From: JAHEKO01 sp965212505
GTDB lineage: Bacteria > Acidobacteriota > Thermoanaerobaculia > Multivoradales > JAHEKO01
Length of the DNA stretch: 64,000 nt
Reading direction: 5' to 3'
NCBI GenBank assembly: GCA_965212505.1
Contig: OZ243123.1
Coordinates: forward strand, 186,001-250,000
Shown: piece by piece, positions 34,017-43,247 of the stretch
Numbering within the stretch: position 1 is the stretch's first letter
Layout of the letters: every line of letters begins with the position of its first letter
Position numbers and translations under genes: made by a program
Notes under the pieces: model-generated
The model's input: only the letters and a program-made list of their open reading frames with translations
The model's database searches: none
Told to the model about the DNA's origin: nothing

Positions 34017-36632
34017 ATGCGCTGCGAGCCGCTCTCGAGGGTGCCGGCGACGGTTCTAGTGGCAGGTCTCCTCGTCGTCGGTGGGCTCGAGCCCGGCCCA
34101 GATGTCGCGACCGCTACGCCGGCCGCGCTGCGCCCCGCTCGCGGAGGCGGGGTCGAGGTGGTCGACCGAGCGCTCGCGAAGCTCTCGGTGCATGCGCGCA
34201 TGCTGGTCGTCGGCGCTCATCCCGACGACGAGGACAACGCGCTGCTCACCTGGGTCTCCCGCGGCCTCGGCGGCGACGCGGCCTACCTCTCGCTCTCGCG
34301 CGGCGAGGGCGGACAGAATCTGATCGGTACGGAGCTCGGAGAGTCCCTGGGTGTGATCCGTACCGGAGAGCTCCAGGCTGCGCGCGAGATCGAAGGGACC
34401 CGCCAGTACTTCGCCCGCGCCTTCGACTTCGGCTATACACGCTCGCTGGACGAAACGTTCGAGCGCTGGCCGGCCGACGTACTGCTCGAAGACGCCCTCC
34501 GCGCGGCTCGACGGTTCAAGCCGCAAGTGATCGTCTCGATCTTCCCGCCCGATGCCCGAGCCGGTCACGGACAGCATCAGGCGTCGGCCGTAATTGCGCG
34601 CGAGACCTTCGAAGGGGCCGGAGACGGCTCTGTCATGCCGGATCTCGGCCTGCCGCTCTGGTCTCCGCGGGCGCTCTACCGGCGTGCCTGGCGGCGCGAG
34701 GAGGCGACCGCCGGCTTCGATCTTGGGCATCTCGATCCGATGGACGGCCGTTCGCTCGGCCAGATCGCGGCCGCTAGCCGGAGTCAGCATCGCTCGCAGG
34801 ACATGGGGCGAACGCAACCGCTGGGTAGTGGGTCCGGCGGGCTCGTCTGGTTGGCGGGTGCCGGCGAGGGCGGAGAACAGGCGTTCTCGGAGATCGACAC
34901 CCGGCTGAGGGCCATCGCGGCACACCTCCCTCCGGGAACCGCCAGAGGCGAAGTGGAAGCTCTCCTCGTTCGCGTCGAGGAGCTCGCCGGGTCGGCCCGC
35001 GACAAGCTCGCGCCGGCTCGGCTCTCCGAGTCGGTTCCCGCACTCGCCGACATCGTTCGCGAGTTGGACGGTGCGATCGCGCTTGTCGGCGAGGCTCGAG
35101 CGGCGCGCGCCGTACGCGAGCTCCTGTTCGAGAAGCGCACAATCGCGGCACGGGCACTCGCGGCGGCCGCCGGCGTCGTGATCGATGCCGTGGCCGCTCG
35201 CGAGGTGGCCGTCGGAGGGGAGGCGCTGAACGTCGAGGCGTCGGTCTGGCCGGCCGACCTCTCCGAGGTCGAGCTCGACTCGGTGGACCTGATCCACTCT
35301 CTGGGTGCGGTCGAGCCACGGCTGAGCGGCCCGACCGAGACACGAGGCGTTCTTTCGTGGCAGCTGGAGGTGGACGTGCCGTTGGACGCTCGGCCGAGTC
35401 GCCCCTACTCGACGTGGCAACCTCGAGACGGCGACCTCTACGATTGGAGCGCCGTTGGCGAGCGGGTGCGCGGTTTGCCGTCGGCTCCGCCCATCACGGT
35501 GCGCTTCGACCTACGGATCGAAGGCGTCGAAGTGCGGCTCGATCGACCGGTGGTCTATCGATACGGCGATCAGGCGTTTGGTGAGATCCGGCGGCCCATC
35601 CGGATCGTGCCGCGAGTCGAGGTCGAGCTGGCGCCGCGCTTGAAGGTGTTGCCACTCGCCACGACCGACCGGATCGAGCTCGAGCTGTCGATCTCCTCGA
35701 ACGTGGAGGAGCCTGTGGCTGGAGTGATCGAGCTGGCTCTCTCGACCGACAGATGGAGCGCGCCGGAGCGACTGACCTACTCGATCGACGAACCGCAGGG
35801 GAGCGTCAAACAAACAGTTGTCCTCACTCCGGTCGGCGAGCCGATCTCCGAGGGGTTCGAGATCGACGGCGCCGCCCTCGGCGAAGACGGAGCGCGCTGG
35901 GCGTCTGGTTTCTCGGTGCTCGACTACCCGCACATCGGGCCGAACCAGATCGCTGTGGCCGCCCACACCGACGTCCGGTTGGTCGATGTCGAGCTGCCGA
36001 CGCTCGATCGGGTGGGCTACCTTCGGGGGGCGTCGGATCGAGTGCCCGAGATGCTGCGCGAAGTCGGCCTGGAGGTGGAGCTCTTGAGCGGTGCCGACCT
36101 CGCCGATCTCGAGCTGTCGGACTACGATGTCGTGGTGGTCGGGAGTCGGGCGTACGAGACCGACGCCGGTCTACGGGAGTCGAATGCCAGACTGCTCGAC
36201 TACGTTCGGGCCGGAGGAACCCTGATCGTGCAATACCAGCAGTATCAGTTCGTGCGAGGTGGCTTCGCACCGCGGCCACTCGACATCTCCCGGCCGCACG
36301 GTCGCGTCACCGACGAGACGTCGCCCGTCCGTGTTCTCGAGCCGGAGCATCCGATCTTTCGTACACCCAACCGCATCGACTCCGACGACTGGGCGGGTTG
36401 GGTGCAAGAACGAGGCCTCTACTTCGCCGACACGTGGGACGAGGCGTACGTGCCGCTGCTCGCTCTGCAGGACCCCGGCGACCAGCCGGAACAACGCGGC
36501 TCGCTGCTGATTGCATCGGTTGGCGAGGGCACCTACGTCTACACGGGTCTCTCCTTCTTCCGCGAGCTGCCGGCCGGGGTGCCGGGTGCCTATCGGCTGT
36601 TCGCCAACCTTCTGGCGCTGGGGGCATCGTGA
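34017..36632 (+). CDS. Large exported PIG-L (LmbE-like) deacetylase
   Basis: An 871-residue protein with an N-terminal signal segment (PATVLVAGLLVVGG). The PIG-L domain has the zinc motif AHPDDEDN (about residues 67-74) and the distal HGQHQ (about 184), as in GlcNAc-deacetylases such as MshB and LmbE enzymes. The remaining 650 residues include beta-rich domains and a C-terminal region resembling a class-I amidotransferase-like fold (DYDVVVVGSRAYETDAGLRE, YVRAGGTLIVQYQQYQF). This big form is known from Acidobacteriota and relatives. It probably deacetylates an extracellular amino sugar. It overlaps the binding-protein gene by GTGA, suggesting that its product and the transported substrate may be linked. 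Confidence 0.88.
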   Translation: MRCEPLSRVPATVLVAGLLVVGGLEPGPDVATATPAALRPARGGGVEVVDRALAKLSVHARMLVVGAHPDDEDNALLTWVSRGLGGDAAYLSLSRGEGGQNLIGTELGESLGVIRTGELQAAREIEGTRQYFARAFDFGYTRSLDETFERWPADVLLEDALRAARRFKPQVIVSIFPPDARAGHGQHQASAVIARETFEGAGDGSVMPDLGLPLWSPRALYRRAWRREEATAGFDLGHLDPMDGRSLGQIAAASRSQHRSQDMGRTQPLGSGSGGLVWLAGAGEGGEQAFSEIDTRLRAIAAHLPPGTARGEVEALLVRVEELAGSARDKLAPARLSESVPALADIVRELDGAIALVGEARAARAVRELLFEKRTIAARALAAAAGVVIDAVAAREVAVGGEALNVEASVWPADLSEVELDSVDLIHSLGAVEPRLSGPTETRGVLSWQLEVDVPLDARPSRPYSTWQPRDGDLYDWSAVGERVRGLPSAPPITVRFDLRIEGVEVRLDRPVVYRYGDQAFGEIRRPIRIVPRVEVELAPRLKVLPLATTDRIELELSISSNVEEPVAGVIELALSTDRWSAPERLTYSIDEPQGSVKQTVVLTPVGEPISEGFEIDGAALGEDGARWASGFSVLDYPHIGPNQIAVAAHTDVRLVDVELPTLDRVGYLRGASDRVPEMLREVGLEVELLSGADLADLELSDYDVVVVGSRAYETDAGLRESNARLLDYVRAGGTLIVQYQQYQFVRGGFAPRPLDISRPHGRVTDETSPVRVLEPEHPIFRTPNRIDSDDWAGWVQERGLYFADTWDEAYVPLLALQDPGDQPEQRGSLLIASVGEGTYVYTGLSFFRELPAGVPGAYRLFANLLALGAS

Positions 36633-37651
36633 GACGGCTCTTGAAACCCATCTTCCTCTTCGTCGCCGTGCTGAACCTCTCCTGCGGCGACGGACGAACG
36701 CCGTTGGTTCTCTACTCCCCGCACGGCCGGGATCTGCTGAGTCTTGTCGAGCGCGAGTTCGAGGCGGCAAACCCAGACGTCAACGTGCACTGGCTCGACA
36801 TGGGGTCGCAGGAGATCTACGACCGCGTTCGATCCGAGGCTGCCAATCCGCAAGCAGACGTTTGGTTCGGCGGGCCCGACACGATCTTCGCTCGAGGTGC
36901 CGCGGAAGGGCTGCTGGCGGAGTACCGGCCGGCGTGGGCGGACGCCGTGCCGCCGTCGAGCCGTACCGGCGCCGATCGCTATTTTGGTGTCTACCGCGCC
37001 GTGCCGATCCTCTTTTTCAACTCGGAAGCGGTCGCCGCCGACGAGGTGCCGACGGATTGGGACGATCTACTCGCCGAGCGCTGGCGCGATCGAATTCTGA
37101 TTCGTGAACCGCTCGCGAGCGGCACGATGCGCACCGCTTTTGGCATGCAGTTGGCTCAGTCCGTCACGGAGACCGGCAGCGTCGACCGGGGGATGGAGTG
37201 GCTCCGACGGCTCGACGGTCAGACCAAAGAGTACGTCCAGAACCCTGCCCTGCTGTTCGAGAAGCTGATTCGCCAGGAGGGGCACCTCACCATTTGGGAG
37301 TTGACCGACGCTCTCCTGCAGCGGGATCGCGGAGTGCCGCTCGACTATCGGTTCCCGAGCAGTGGCACGCCCGTGATCGACGACGCCATCGCCCTGGTCG
37401 CCGGCGCGCAGCATCCCGAGGCGGCGCAGCGGTTCATCGACTGGGTCGGTGGGCGCGAGGCGACGCTGCTGGTGGCGCACGAGGTCTACCGCCTGCCGGC
37501 GCGCGAGGACTTCGAGCCGGCCGAGCTTCCGGAGTGGGCGCGCGAAGCGTTCGCCACCATCGTCCCGGCCGAGGTCGACTGGCAGCTGATCGCCGTAGAG
37601 GGCGCCGGGTGGATGTCTCGCTGGGATCGAGAGGTCCGGGGAAAGGGCTGA
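36629..37651 (+). CDS. ABC transporter substrate-binding protein (iron/phosphonate-type, family 1)
   Basis: A 340-residue protein starting at GTG 36629, overlapping the PIG-L stop. A signal peptide ends near Cys19 (LFVAVLNLSCGDG), which may be lipidated. The fold motifs are LVLYSPHGRDLLSLVEREFE, DVWFGGPDTIFARGAAEGLL, YRAVPILFFNSEAV, PTDWDDLLAERWRDRI and IDWVGGREATLLVAHEVYRL. This matches the periplasmic AfuA/FbpA-like group that binds ferric iron, sugar phosphates or phosphonates; residues do not settle which. It starts a three-gene importer cassette. Confidence 0.88.
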   Translation: MRRLLKPIFLFVAVLNLSCGDGRTPLVLYSPHGRDLLSLVEREFEAANPDVNVHWLDMGSQEIYDRVRSEAANPQADVWFGGPDTIFARGAAEGLLAEYRPAWADAVPPSSRTGADRYFGVYRAVPILFFNSEAVAADEVPTDWDDLLAERWRDRILIREPLASGTMRTAFGMQLAQSVTETGSVDRGMEWLRRLDGQTKEYVQNPALLFEKLIRQEGHLTIWELTDALLQRDRGVPLDYRFPSSGTPVIDDAIALVAGAQHPEAAQRFIDWVGGREATLLVAHEVYRLPAREDFEPAELPEWAREAFATIVPAEVDWQLIAVEGAGWMSRWDREVRGKG

Positions 37652-37652
37652 C

Positions 37653-38705
37653 GTGAGCTACCTGACTCTGAAAGGGCTGGCGAAGAGCTTCGGCGAGACG
37701 CGAGTTCTCGAACGCATCACCCTCGAGGTCGAGGAGGGCCAGACGCTGGCGCTCCTCGGTCCGAGCGGTAGCGGCAAGACGACCCTGCTGAGGATCATCG
37801 CGGGCTTCGAGTCGGCCGACTCCGGGAGCTTCTCGGTTGGCGGCAAGGAGATGGCTCCCTTGCCCCCGGCCAAGCGTCGCTTCGGAATGGTCTTCCAGCA
37901 CTACGCGCTCTTCCCTCATCTCTCGGTTGCCGAGAACGTCGAGTTTGGCCTCGAGTCGAACGGCTTGGCGGCCGCGGCGCGCGCGGCGCGCGTCGAAGAG
38001 GTACTGGCGCTGGTGGATCTCCCGGGCTTCGGCGATCGACGCATTCATCAGATTTCAGGTGGACAGCAACAGCGCGTGGCGCTTGCCCGCGCCTTGGCCC
38101 CGAAGCCACGCGTTCTGCTGCTCGACGAACCCCTCTCGAACCTCGACCGGACGCTGCGTGAGCGGACGCGTCGAGAAATTCGCGCGACGCTGCGCCAGGT
38201 TGGCATCACCGCGGTTTGGGTCACTCACGAACAAGACGAGGCGTTCGACGTAGGAGATAGGGTGGCGGTCCTCCACCAGGGGCATCTCGAGCAGCTCGGC
38301 GTTCCGGAAGAGCTCTACCTCGAGCCGGCGACGCGTTTCGTTGCCGGCTTCGTCGGCCGTGCGAGCGCCCTCGCGGGCACGTGGTCGCCGCCGGACGGTG
38401 TGGCACTCGACGGGAGCGATACGGCGTGGAGCGGTGTGGCGGCCGAGGCGTTCGAGGAGGGCGCGCCGGTCGAGCTCGTCTTCCGCCCCGAGGCGCTGGA
38501 GCTTCACCCGGCGGGTACCGCTGGCGGCGTCGACGTGCGGGTCCGCGAACGGCGCTACGCCGGATCGCAGACCTTCTTCACGGTCGAGAGCTCCGCTGGG
38601 GCGCGGTTCGAAGTGATCGCCTCAGCCGACGCCGCCCAACCTGGCGACGAACGCGCCGTTCTCCCGGGCCTGCCAGCTCCACGAGTCTTCCCCCGCGATG
38701 ATTGA
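37653..38705 (+). CDS. ABC transporter ATP-binding protein (FbpC/PotA-like)
   Basis: A 350-residue ATPase starting at GTG 37653, one base after the upstream stop. It has Walker A GPSGSGKTT (about 35-43), Q-loop MVFQHYALFPHLSV, signature ISGGQQQRVALARAL, Walker B VLLLDEPLSNLD and H-loop VTHEQDEA. A C-terminal TOBE-type beta domain (about 240-345) is typical of MalK/FbpC importers and may allow regulation. It powers the importer formed with the neighbouring binding protein and permease. Confidence 0.94.
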   Translation: MSYLTLKGLAKSFGETRVLERITLEVEEGQTLALLGPSGSGKTTLLRIIAGFESADSGSFSVGGKEMAPLPPAKRRFGMVFQHYALFPHLSVAENVEFGLESNGLAAAARAARVEEVLALVDLPGFGDRRIHQISGGQQQRVALARALAPKPRVLLLDEPLSNLDRTLRERTRREIRATLRQVGITAVWVTHEQDEAFDVGDRVAVLHQGHLEQLGVPEELYLEPATRFVAGFVGRASALAGTWSPPDGVALDGSDTAWSGVAAEAFEEGAPVELVFRPEALELHPAGTAGGVDVRVRERRYAGSQTFFTVESSAGARFEVIASADAAQPGDERAVLPGLPAPRVFPRDD

Positions 38706-40362
38706 TCGCCAGTGGGCGGGGCCCCGAGGCATCGGCTGGGGGCTCGCGGCACTGTTGGTGTGGCTGGTTTGCTATCCGTTGCTCCTGACCTTTCTCGAGG
38801 CTCTCGGCATCGGCGAAGAGATCACCCTGGCCCACTTCGCCGAGTTTGCGGGCCGAAGCGACGAGTGGGCGGCGCTCTGGCGGAGCGTCTGGATTTCGGC
38901 CGCTTCCGTTCTCTTGTCTGCACTGATCGGAGTGCCGCTCGCCTTCATCTTCGAGCGCACCGACTTTCCAGGCCGCCAGGTGCTGGGTGCTCTGGTTGCG
39001 CTGCCGGTCGCTCTGCCGCCTTTGGTCGGGGTCATCGCGTTTCTCTTTCTGTACGGAGAGAGCGGGTTCGTCTCTCGGGCGGTGCAGGGGGCCCTGGGAC
39101 TGTCGCAGCCACCCTGGCGTCTGAACGGACCGGCGGCAATCCTCTTGGTCCACGCGTACTCGATGTACGTCTACTTCTACCTGTTCGTGCGCGCGGGGTT
39201 GGCTCGACTCGATGTCTCCATGCAGGAGGCGGCAGCAAACCTGGGCGCCGGACCGGTGCGAACGCTCTTCAAGGTGACGCTGCCGCTCTTGCGGCCGGCC
39301 CTCACAGGAGCGGCGCTGCTCGCCTTCATGACTTCGCTGGCCTCCTTCTCGGCGCCGTACATCTTCGGCGGGGGTTTTCGGGTGATGACGACCCAGATCG
39401 TCTTCTCGAAGCTCAACGGCGAGGTGGCGATGTCGCAGGTTGAGACCGTGGTGCTGGCGCTGGTGGCTCTGGCCGGGCTCTGGGCGCTCGTCCGACTCGA
39501 TCGCGGGCGGGTGGAGGTGGTCGGCGGGGTTCGCGGCATCGCTCCGAGTCGCCGCACGATCCGCCGCGGCTGGGCTCGCGCTGCAGCGACTGCGATCGGC
39601 TGGGGCTTTGCCCTGCTCCTGCTGCTTCCGCATCTGACCTTGATCCTGATCTCGCTGGTTCCGCGAGCGACCTGGACCGTCGAACTGCTGCCGCCGATCC
39701 TTGACCTCAGCAACTACCGCGAGCTCCTCGGTCAGCCCGAGCGGCTACGCCCGATCGTCAACTCACTTTGGATGGCCGTCGTCGCGACGGCTGGCGCCCT
39801 CGCGCTCGGACTTGCCGCGGCGCGTTCTTCGATTCAGTCGCGAGGACGGCTTGGGGCCGCATTGGAGGCGCTGGTCGCTGTGCCGTGGGCGGTGCCGGGA
39901 ACGGTATTCGCCATCGCCCTGGCGACAGCGTTCAGCGTCGACGCGCCCGCCGCCGGTCGGTTCGTGTTGGTCGGTACGCCCTGGATCCTGCCGCTGGCCT
40001 ATCTCGTGCGGAGTCTGCCGGTCACCGGCCGTGGTGCGCTCGCCGGACTTCGCCAGCTCGACGGTTCACTGGACGAGGCGGCGGCGTCGCTCGGTGCAGG
40101 CCGCTGGCGGACACTCCGCCGGGTCACCATTCCGTTGCTCAAGCCCGCCCTGGCGGCTGCGGCGAGTCTCGCCTTCATCACCGCTCTGGGTGACTTCGTC
40201 ACCTCGATCGTGTTGTATACGTTCGATACTCGGCCGATCTCGATCGAGATCCTCTCGAGCCTCCGCCTTCAGGACACGGGTGTTGCGGCCGTCTACGGTG
40301 TGCTTCTGATGGTAGTCAGCGGCCTCGCGTTTCTCCTCTGGGGTCGTGAGGAGAAGGCGTGA
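38698..40362 (+). CDS. ABC transporter permease, two fused domains (FbpB-like)
   Basis: A 554-residue membrane protein made of two homologous permease halves with about twelve helices. Each half carries an EAA coupling loop: QEAAANLGAGPVRTLFKVTL (about 179-198) and DEAAASLGAGRWRTLRRVTI (about 459-478), both followed by PLL(R/K)PAL. The fused layout is that of iron- and thiamine-type importers (FbpB, ThiP). The ATG overlaps the ATPase gene by eight bases. It passes the substrate across the inner membrane. Confidence 0.93.
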   Translation: MIDRQWAGPRGIGWGLAALLVWLVCYPLLLTFLEALGIGEEITLAHFAEFAGRSDEWAALWRSVWISAASVLLSALIGVPLAFIFERTDFPGRQVLGALVALPVALPPLVGVIAFLFLYGESGFVSRAVQGALGLSQPPWRLNGPAAILLVHAYSMYVYFYLFVRAGLARLDVSMQEAAANLGAGPVRTLFKVTLPLLRPALTGAALLAFMTSLASFSAPYIFGGGFRVMTTQIVFSKLNGEVAMSQVETVVLALVALAGLWALVRLDRGRVEVVGGVRGIAPSRRTIRRGWARAAATAIGWGFALLLLLPHLTLILISLVPRATWTVELLPPILDLSNYRELLGQPERLRPIVNSLWMAVVATAGALALGLAAARSSIQSRGRLGAALEALVAVPWAVPGTVFAIALATAFSVDAPAAGRFVLVGTPWILPLAYLVRSLPVTGRGALAGLRQLDGSLDEAAASLGAGRWRTLRRVTIPLLKPALAAAASLAFITALGDFVTSIVLYTFDTRPISIEILSSLRLQDTGVAAVYGVLLMVVSGLAFLLWGREEKA

Positions 40363-41597
40363 ACGGGGGCGAGTTCGTACGCCGACTCTGGGTGCTCATG
40401 TTGACCGTCATGGTCGACATGATCGGCTTCTTGATCGTCATACCGCTCCTGCCGTTCTACGCTGAGCGACTCGGTGCGAGTGCCACCAAGGTCGGCGCTC
40501 TGGTTTCGATCTTCGCGCTCGCGCAGATGGCGACGGCGCCGCTGTGGGGCCGGCTCTCCGATCGCTTCGGACGCCGGCCGATGATCATCTCGGGTCTGCT
40601 GATCTCCGCGGTCTCCTATGTCGTTTTCGAGTCGGCGGGCACGGTGTGGCTGCTCTTCCTGTCGCGGATGGTGCAGGGATGTGGCGCGGGCACGGTCGGC
40701 GTCGTGCAGGCTTACGTCAGCGACACCGTGCCGCACACAGACCGCACCAAGGCGTTGGGTTGGCTGAGCGCGGCGACCAGTGCGGGCGTCATGATCGGGC
40801 CGGCGATCGGCTCGCTGGCCGCCGCTTGGGGAGTTCTCGGCCCCGGTTACGTGGCCGCGGCCCTCTGCGTCCTGAACGCGATCTTCGCGTCGATGTGGCT
40901 GCCGGAGTCGAGCGGCAAGGCGAAGAGCGGTCCGAAGCCCGCCGCGCCGCGCGGGGCGATGACCAGCGCGATGCTCGACGTCGTCCGCCGGCCGACGGGC
41001 TCGATCGGATCTCTGGTCTGGATCTACTCGGCCGGGATGATGGCGTTCATGGCGATGAACGGTGTGCTGGCCCTCTACCTGGGCCGTCGGTTCGACGTCG
41101 ACGAGACCACGATCGGTTGGTTCTACGTCTACGTCGGTTCGATCTCGCTGGTGATGCGCTCGCTCCTCCTCGGCCCGGCGATCAAGCGCTTCGGAGAGGT
41201 GGGGTCGCTACGACTCGGAGCGTTGGCGATGGCGATCGGACTGGTGACCGTGCCGCTCGCCCGAGACTTCTTCGAGCTCGCGCTCGCCGCGCTGCTGATG
41301 CCGGTCGGCACGGCGCTGCTCTTCCCGGCGACGACGTCCCTGGTCTCGCACCGTGCGCCCGATGATCAGACCGGCCTGTTCCTCGGCGTTCAGCAGTCGT
41401 TCGGCGGTGTGTCACGGATGATCGGTCCGCTCTGGGGTGGCGCCGCCTTCCAGCACCTCGGCATCACGGTGCCGTTTTTCATCGCGGCCGGTCTGATGGT
41501 GCTCGTGCGCCTCTTCTCGGCGGTAGTGAAGCCGGAAGAGGAGCCCGAGCCCGCCGCCGCGGTGGCCGAGCCGTTACCGCCAACCGAGCCGACCTGA
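40359..41597 (+). CDS. MFS transporter (DHA1/TetA-like)
   Basis: A 412-residue protein with twelve predicted membrane helices. The loop 2-3 signature GRLSDRFGRRPMI is clear, and SRMVQGCGAGTVGVVQAYVSD and AATSAGVMIGPAIGSLAA match motifs of drug/H+ antiporters. Its GTG start overlaps the permease stop by four bases, so it is translated from the same mRNA as the importer. It could export a product derived from the imported compound, or a siderophore-like molecule, but this is inference from position only. Confidence 0.92.
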   Translation: MNGGEFVRRLWVLMLTVMVDMIGFLIVIPLLPFYAERLGASATKVGALVSIFALAQMATAPLWGRLSDRFGRRPMIISGLLISAVSYVVFESAGTVWLLFLSRMVQGCGAGTVGVVQAYVSDTVPHTDRTKALGWLSAATSAGVMIGPAIGSLAAAWGVLGPGYVAAALCVLNAIFASMWLPESSGKAKSGPKPAAPRGAMTSAMLDVVRRPTGSIGSLVWIYSAGMMAFMAMNGVLALYLGRRFDVDETTIGWFYVYVGSISLVMRSLLLGPAIKRFGEVGSLRLGALAMAIGLVTVPLARDFFELALAALLMPVGTALLFPATTSLVSHRAPDDQTGLFLGVQQSFGGVSRMIGPLWGGAAFQHLGITVPFFIAAGLMVLVRLFSAVVKPEEEPEPAAAVAEPLPPTEPT

Positions 41598-41635
41598 GGC
41601 GCTCGGAGGCCGCTCCAGTCCTGTAGGATCTCGCA

Positions 41636-42346
41636 GTGATGCATCAGCGCGTTCTCGTCGTGGCGGGAGAAGGCGAGCTTCGCGATCGTCTACTCCAGGC
41701 CTTTGAGACCTTCTCTGCGGAGGCGGTCGAGGTGCCGTCCGCCCAACGCGCGATCGAGCTCGCGCGCGAGCTCCCCGTCCACCTGTTGGTGGTGCGCTAT
41801 CCCATCGACGGGATGAAGTTCAAGCAGTTCGTGCGGACGTTCCGCGACAGCGGTAGCGAATCGAGAGGAGCGCAACTGGTGGTGCTCTGTCCGGGCCGGT
41901 CGATCGGCGGCCTCAAACGTTCGGCGAAGACCGGGACGGCCTTCCTGAAGCTCGACAGCCCGCTCGAGGACCTGATCGAGAGCTTCACCGACTTCCTCCG
42001 TCGCTCGCCGAGGTTCACAGGGAACATGCTCGTCGGTGCCGATCTGGAGCTGCCGGGAGGCAAGGTCAAAAAGATGCTCCAGGTCATCAACATCTCGGAC
42101 TCGGGCATGCTGCTGCGCACTCGCACCGCGCTCGACGCGGGCGACCAGTTCCAGTTCGAGCTACAGATTCCGGAGTTGAAGTCGCCGATCCTCGGGCGGG
42201 CCGAGGTCGTGCGGACGCTCGATCCGGTCGAAGACCAGAAGTCGCGTCAGATCGGGGTGCGGATCATCTCGTTTTCCGCTGGCAGTCGAGAGCGCTTGGC
42301 GAAGTTCCTGAAGGTCCGTCGCCTGCCGCCGGCGATCGCGAAGTAG
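41636..42346 (+). CDS. PilZ-domain protein with degenerate receiver domain
   Basis: A 236-residue protein. Residues 1-120 have the shape of a CheY-like receiver (RVLVVAGEGELRDRLLQAFE, HLLVVRYPIDGMKFKQF), but the phosphoacceptor position reads R-Y-P with no Asp, so it cannot be phosphorylated normally. The C-terminal PilZ domain has RRSPRFTG and NISDSGMLL, corresponding to the RxxxR and (D/N)xSxxG cyclic-di-GMP-binding motifs. It probably binds cyclic-di-GMP and controls motility, adhesion or surface traits through a partner. No target gene is adjacent. Confidence 0.85.
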   Translation: MMHQRVLVVAGEGELRDRLLQAFETFSAEAVEVPSAQRAIELARELPVHLLVVRYPIDGMKFKQFVRTFRDSGSESRGAQLVVLCPGRSIGGLKRSAKTGTAFLKLDSPLEDLIESFTDFLRRSPRFTGNMLVGADLELPGGKVKKMLQVINISDSGMLLRTRTALDAGDQFQFELQIPELKSPILGRAEVVRTLDPVEDQKSRQIGVRIISFSAGSRERLAKFLKVRRLPPAIAK

Positions 42347-42379
42347 AATCGAGAGTCGGCTCGAGGTCTCGGCGCCGCA

Positions 42380-42397
42380 ACGCGTTCAGGAACGCGT
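42380..42397. promoter_or_regulatory. Perfect 8-base-arm palindrome before the Ala/Glu-rich gene
   Basis: ACGCGTTCAGGAACGCGT has identical inverted arms (42380-42387 and 42390-42397) around two bases. The tiny centre suits a dimeric protein-binding site better than an RNA hairpin. It lies 34 bases after the PilZ stop and 54 before the next ATG, so it could be an operator for that gene. Confidence 0.45.
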
Positions 42398-42451
42398 CGG
42401 TCCCGATGGCGGCCGCGCCGCGCAATCCCAAGAAAAAATAGGAGAAGCCAG

Positions 42452-43045
42452 ATGGCTGATCAGGAAGAAAAAGTAGAGCAGCAGGAAGAGACCGCCGAAG
42501 AGGCGCCGGCGACAGAAGAGGCGACCGAAGAGGCCGCGCCGACCGCGGAGGCGGCTGAGGAGGCGACGGAGGAGCCGGCGTCCGAAGAACCAGCGGAGGC
42601 CGCTGCGGAAGAGCCGGCCGAGGAGCCCGCTGCCGAGGAGGAGCCTGCCGAGGCGGCGGCTGAAGAGGCCGCCGAAGCGCCTGCGGAGGAGGAGTCGAAG
42701 CCCGAGGCCGACGCGCCAGCCGAGGAGTACAGCTGGGAGGTGCTCCACAAGAAGACGGTTTCCGAGCTTCGCGACATCGCGCAGGGCATCGAGCACGACG
42801 CGCTGCAGGGCTACAGCACCATGCACAAGGAGCAGCTCGTTCCGGCGGTCTGCGAGGCGCTCGGCATCGAGGCCCATGCACACCACGAGGTGGTCGGCAT
42901 CAACAAGGGCCAGGTCAAGGACAAGATCAAGGCGCTCAAGGTCGAGCGACAGGCCGCCCTCGAGGCCGGCGACCATGCGCAGCTCAAGCTGCTGCGGCGC
43001 CGCATCAAGAGCCTCAAGCGCAAGATCCGTCGCGCGACGGTCTAG
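42452..43045 (+). CDS. Ala/Glu-rich protein with Rho-N-like C-terminal domain
   Basis: A 197-residue protein. Residues 4-90 are almost entirely Ala, Glu, Pro and Thr (EEPAEAAAEE-type repeats) and are surely disordered and highly acidic. Residues about 93-135 (WEVLHKKTVSELRDIAQGIE, GYSTMHKEQLVPAVCEALGI) match the Rho N-terminal/SAP-like helical module that binds nucleic acid. A basic coiled C-terminus follows (LKLLRRRIKSLKRKIRRATV). AGGAG lies well placed before the ATG. The split into acidic tail and basic nucleic-acid-binding part suggests a nucleoid- or RNA-associated protein, but no function is established. Confidence 0.8.
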   Translation: MADQEEKVEQQEETAEEAPATEEATEEAAPTAEAAEEATEEPASEEPAEAAAEEPAEEPAAEEEPAEAAAEEAAEAPAEEESKPEADAPAEEYSWEVLHKKTVSELRDIAQGIEHDALQGYSTMHKEQLVPAVCEALGIEAHAHHEVVGINKGQVKDKIKALKVERQAALEAGDHAQLKLLRRRIKSLKRKIRRATV

Positions 43046-43100
43046 CCGAACGCGGGGTCACCGCCCCGATCGAATCGGATCGCGAAACCCGCCGGCGGAC

Positions 43101-43226
43101 ATGAGCGAAGCGCAGCTGAAGAGCCTCTGCGCGCTCCTGTCCTCCCGGCGGGGAGCGGCCGAGGTTCTCGAGCGAGCTCGTGCCGATAGGCCAAGCAAGC
43201 CCGAGCGGATGTCCAAAAGGCGCTGA
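43101..43226 (+). CDS. Possible small ORF (41 residues)
   Basis: An ATG-initiated frame beginning MSEAQLKSLCALLSSRRGAA and ending in a basic tail, 55 bases after the Rho-N-like gene. A hairpin lies 22 bases beyond its stop. I recognise no family, and there is no clear Shine-Dalgarno, so it may be chance. Confidence 0.25.
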   Translation: MSEAQLKSLCALLSSRRGAAEVLERARADRPSKPERMSKRR

Positions 43227-43247
43227 CTCAGCGTCGGAAGTCGAGAC

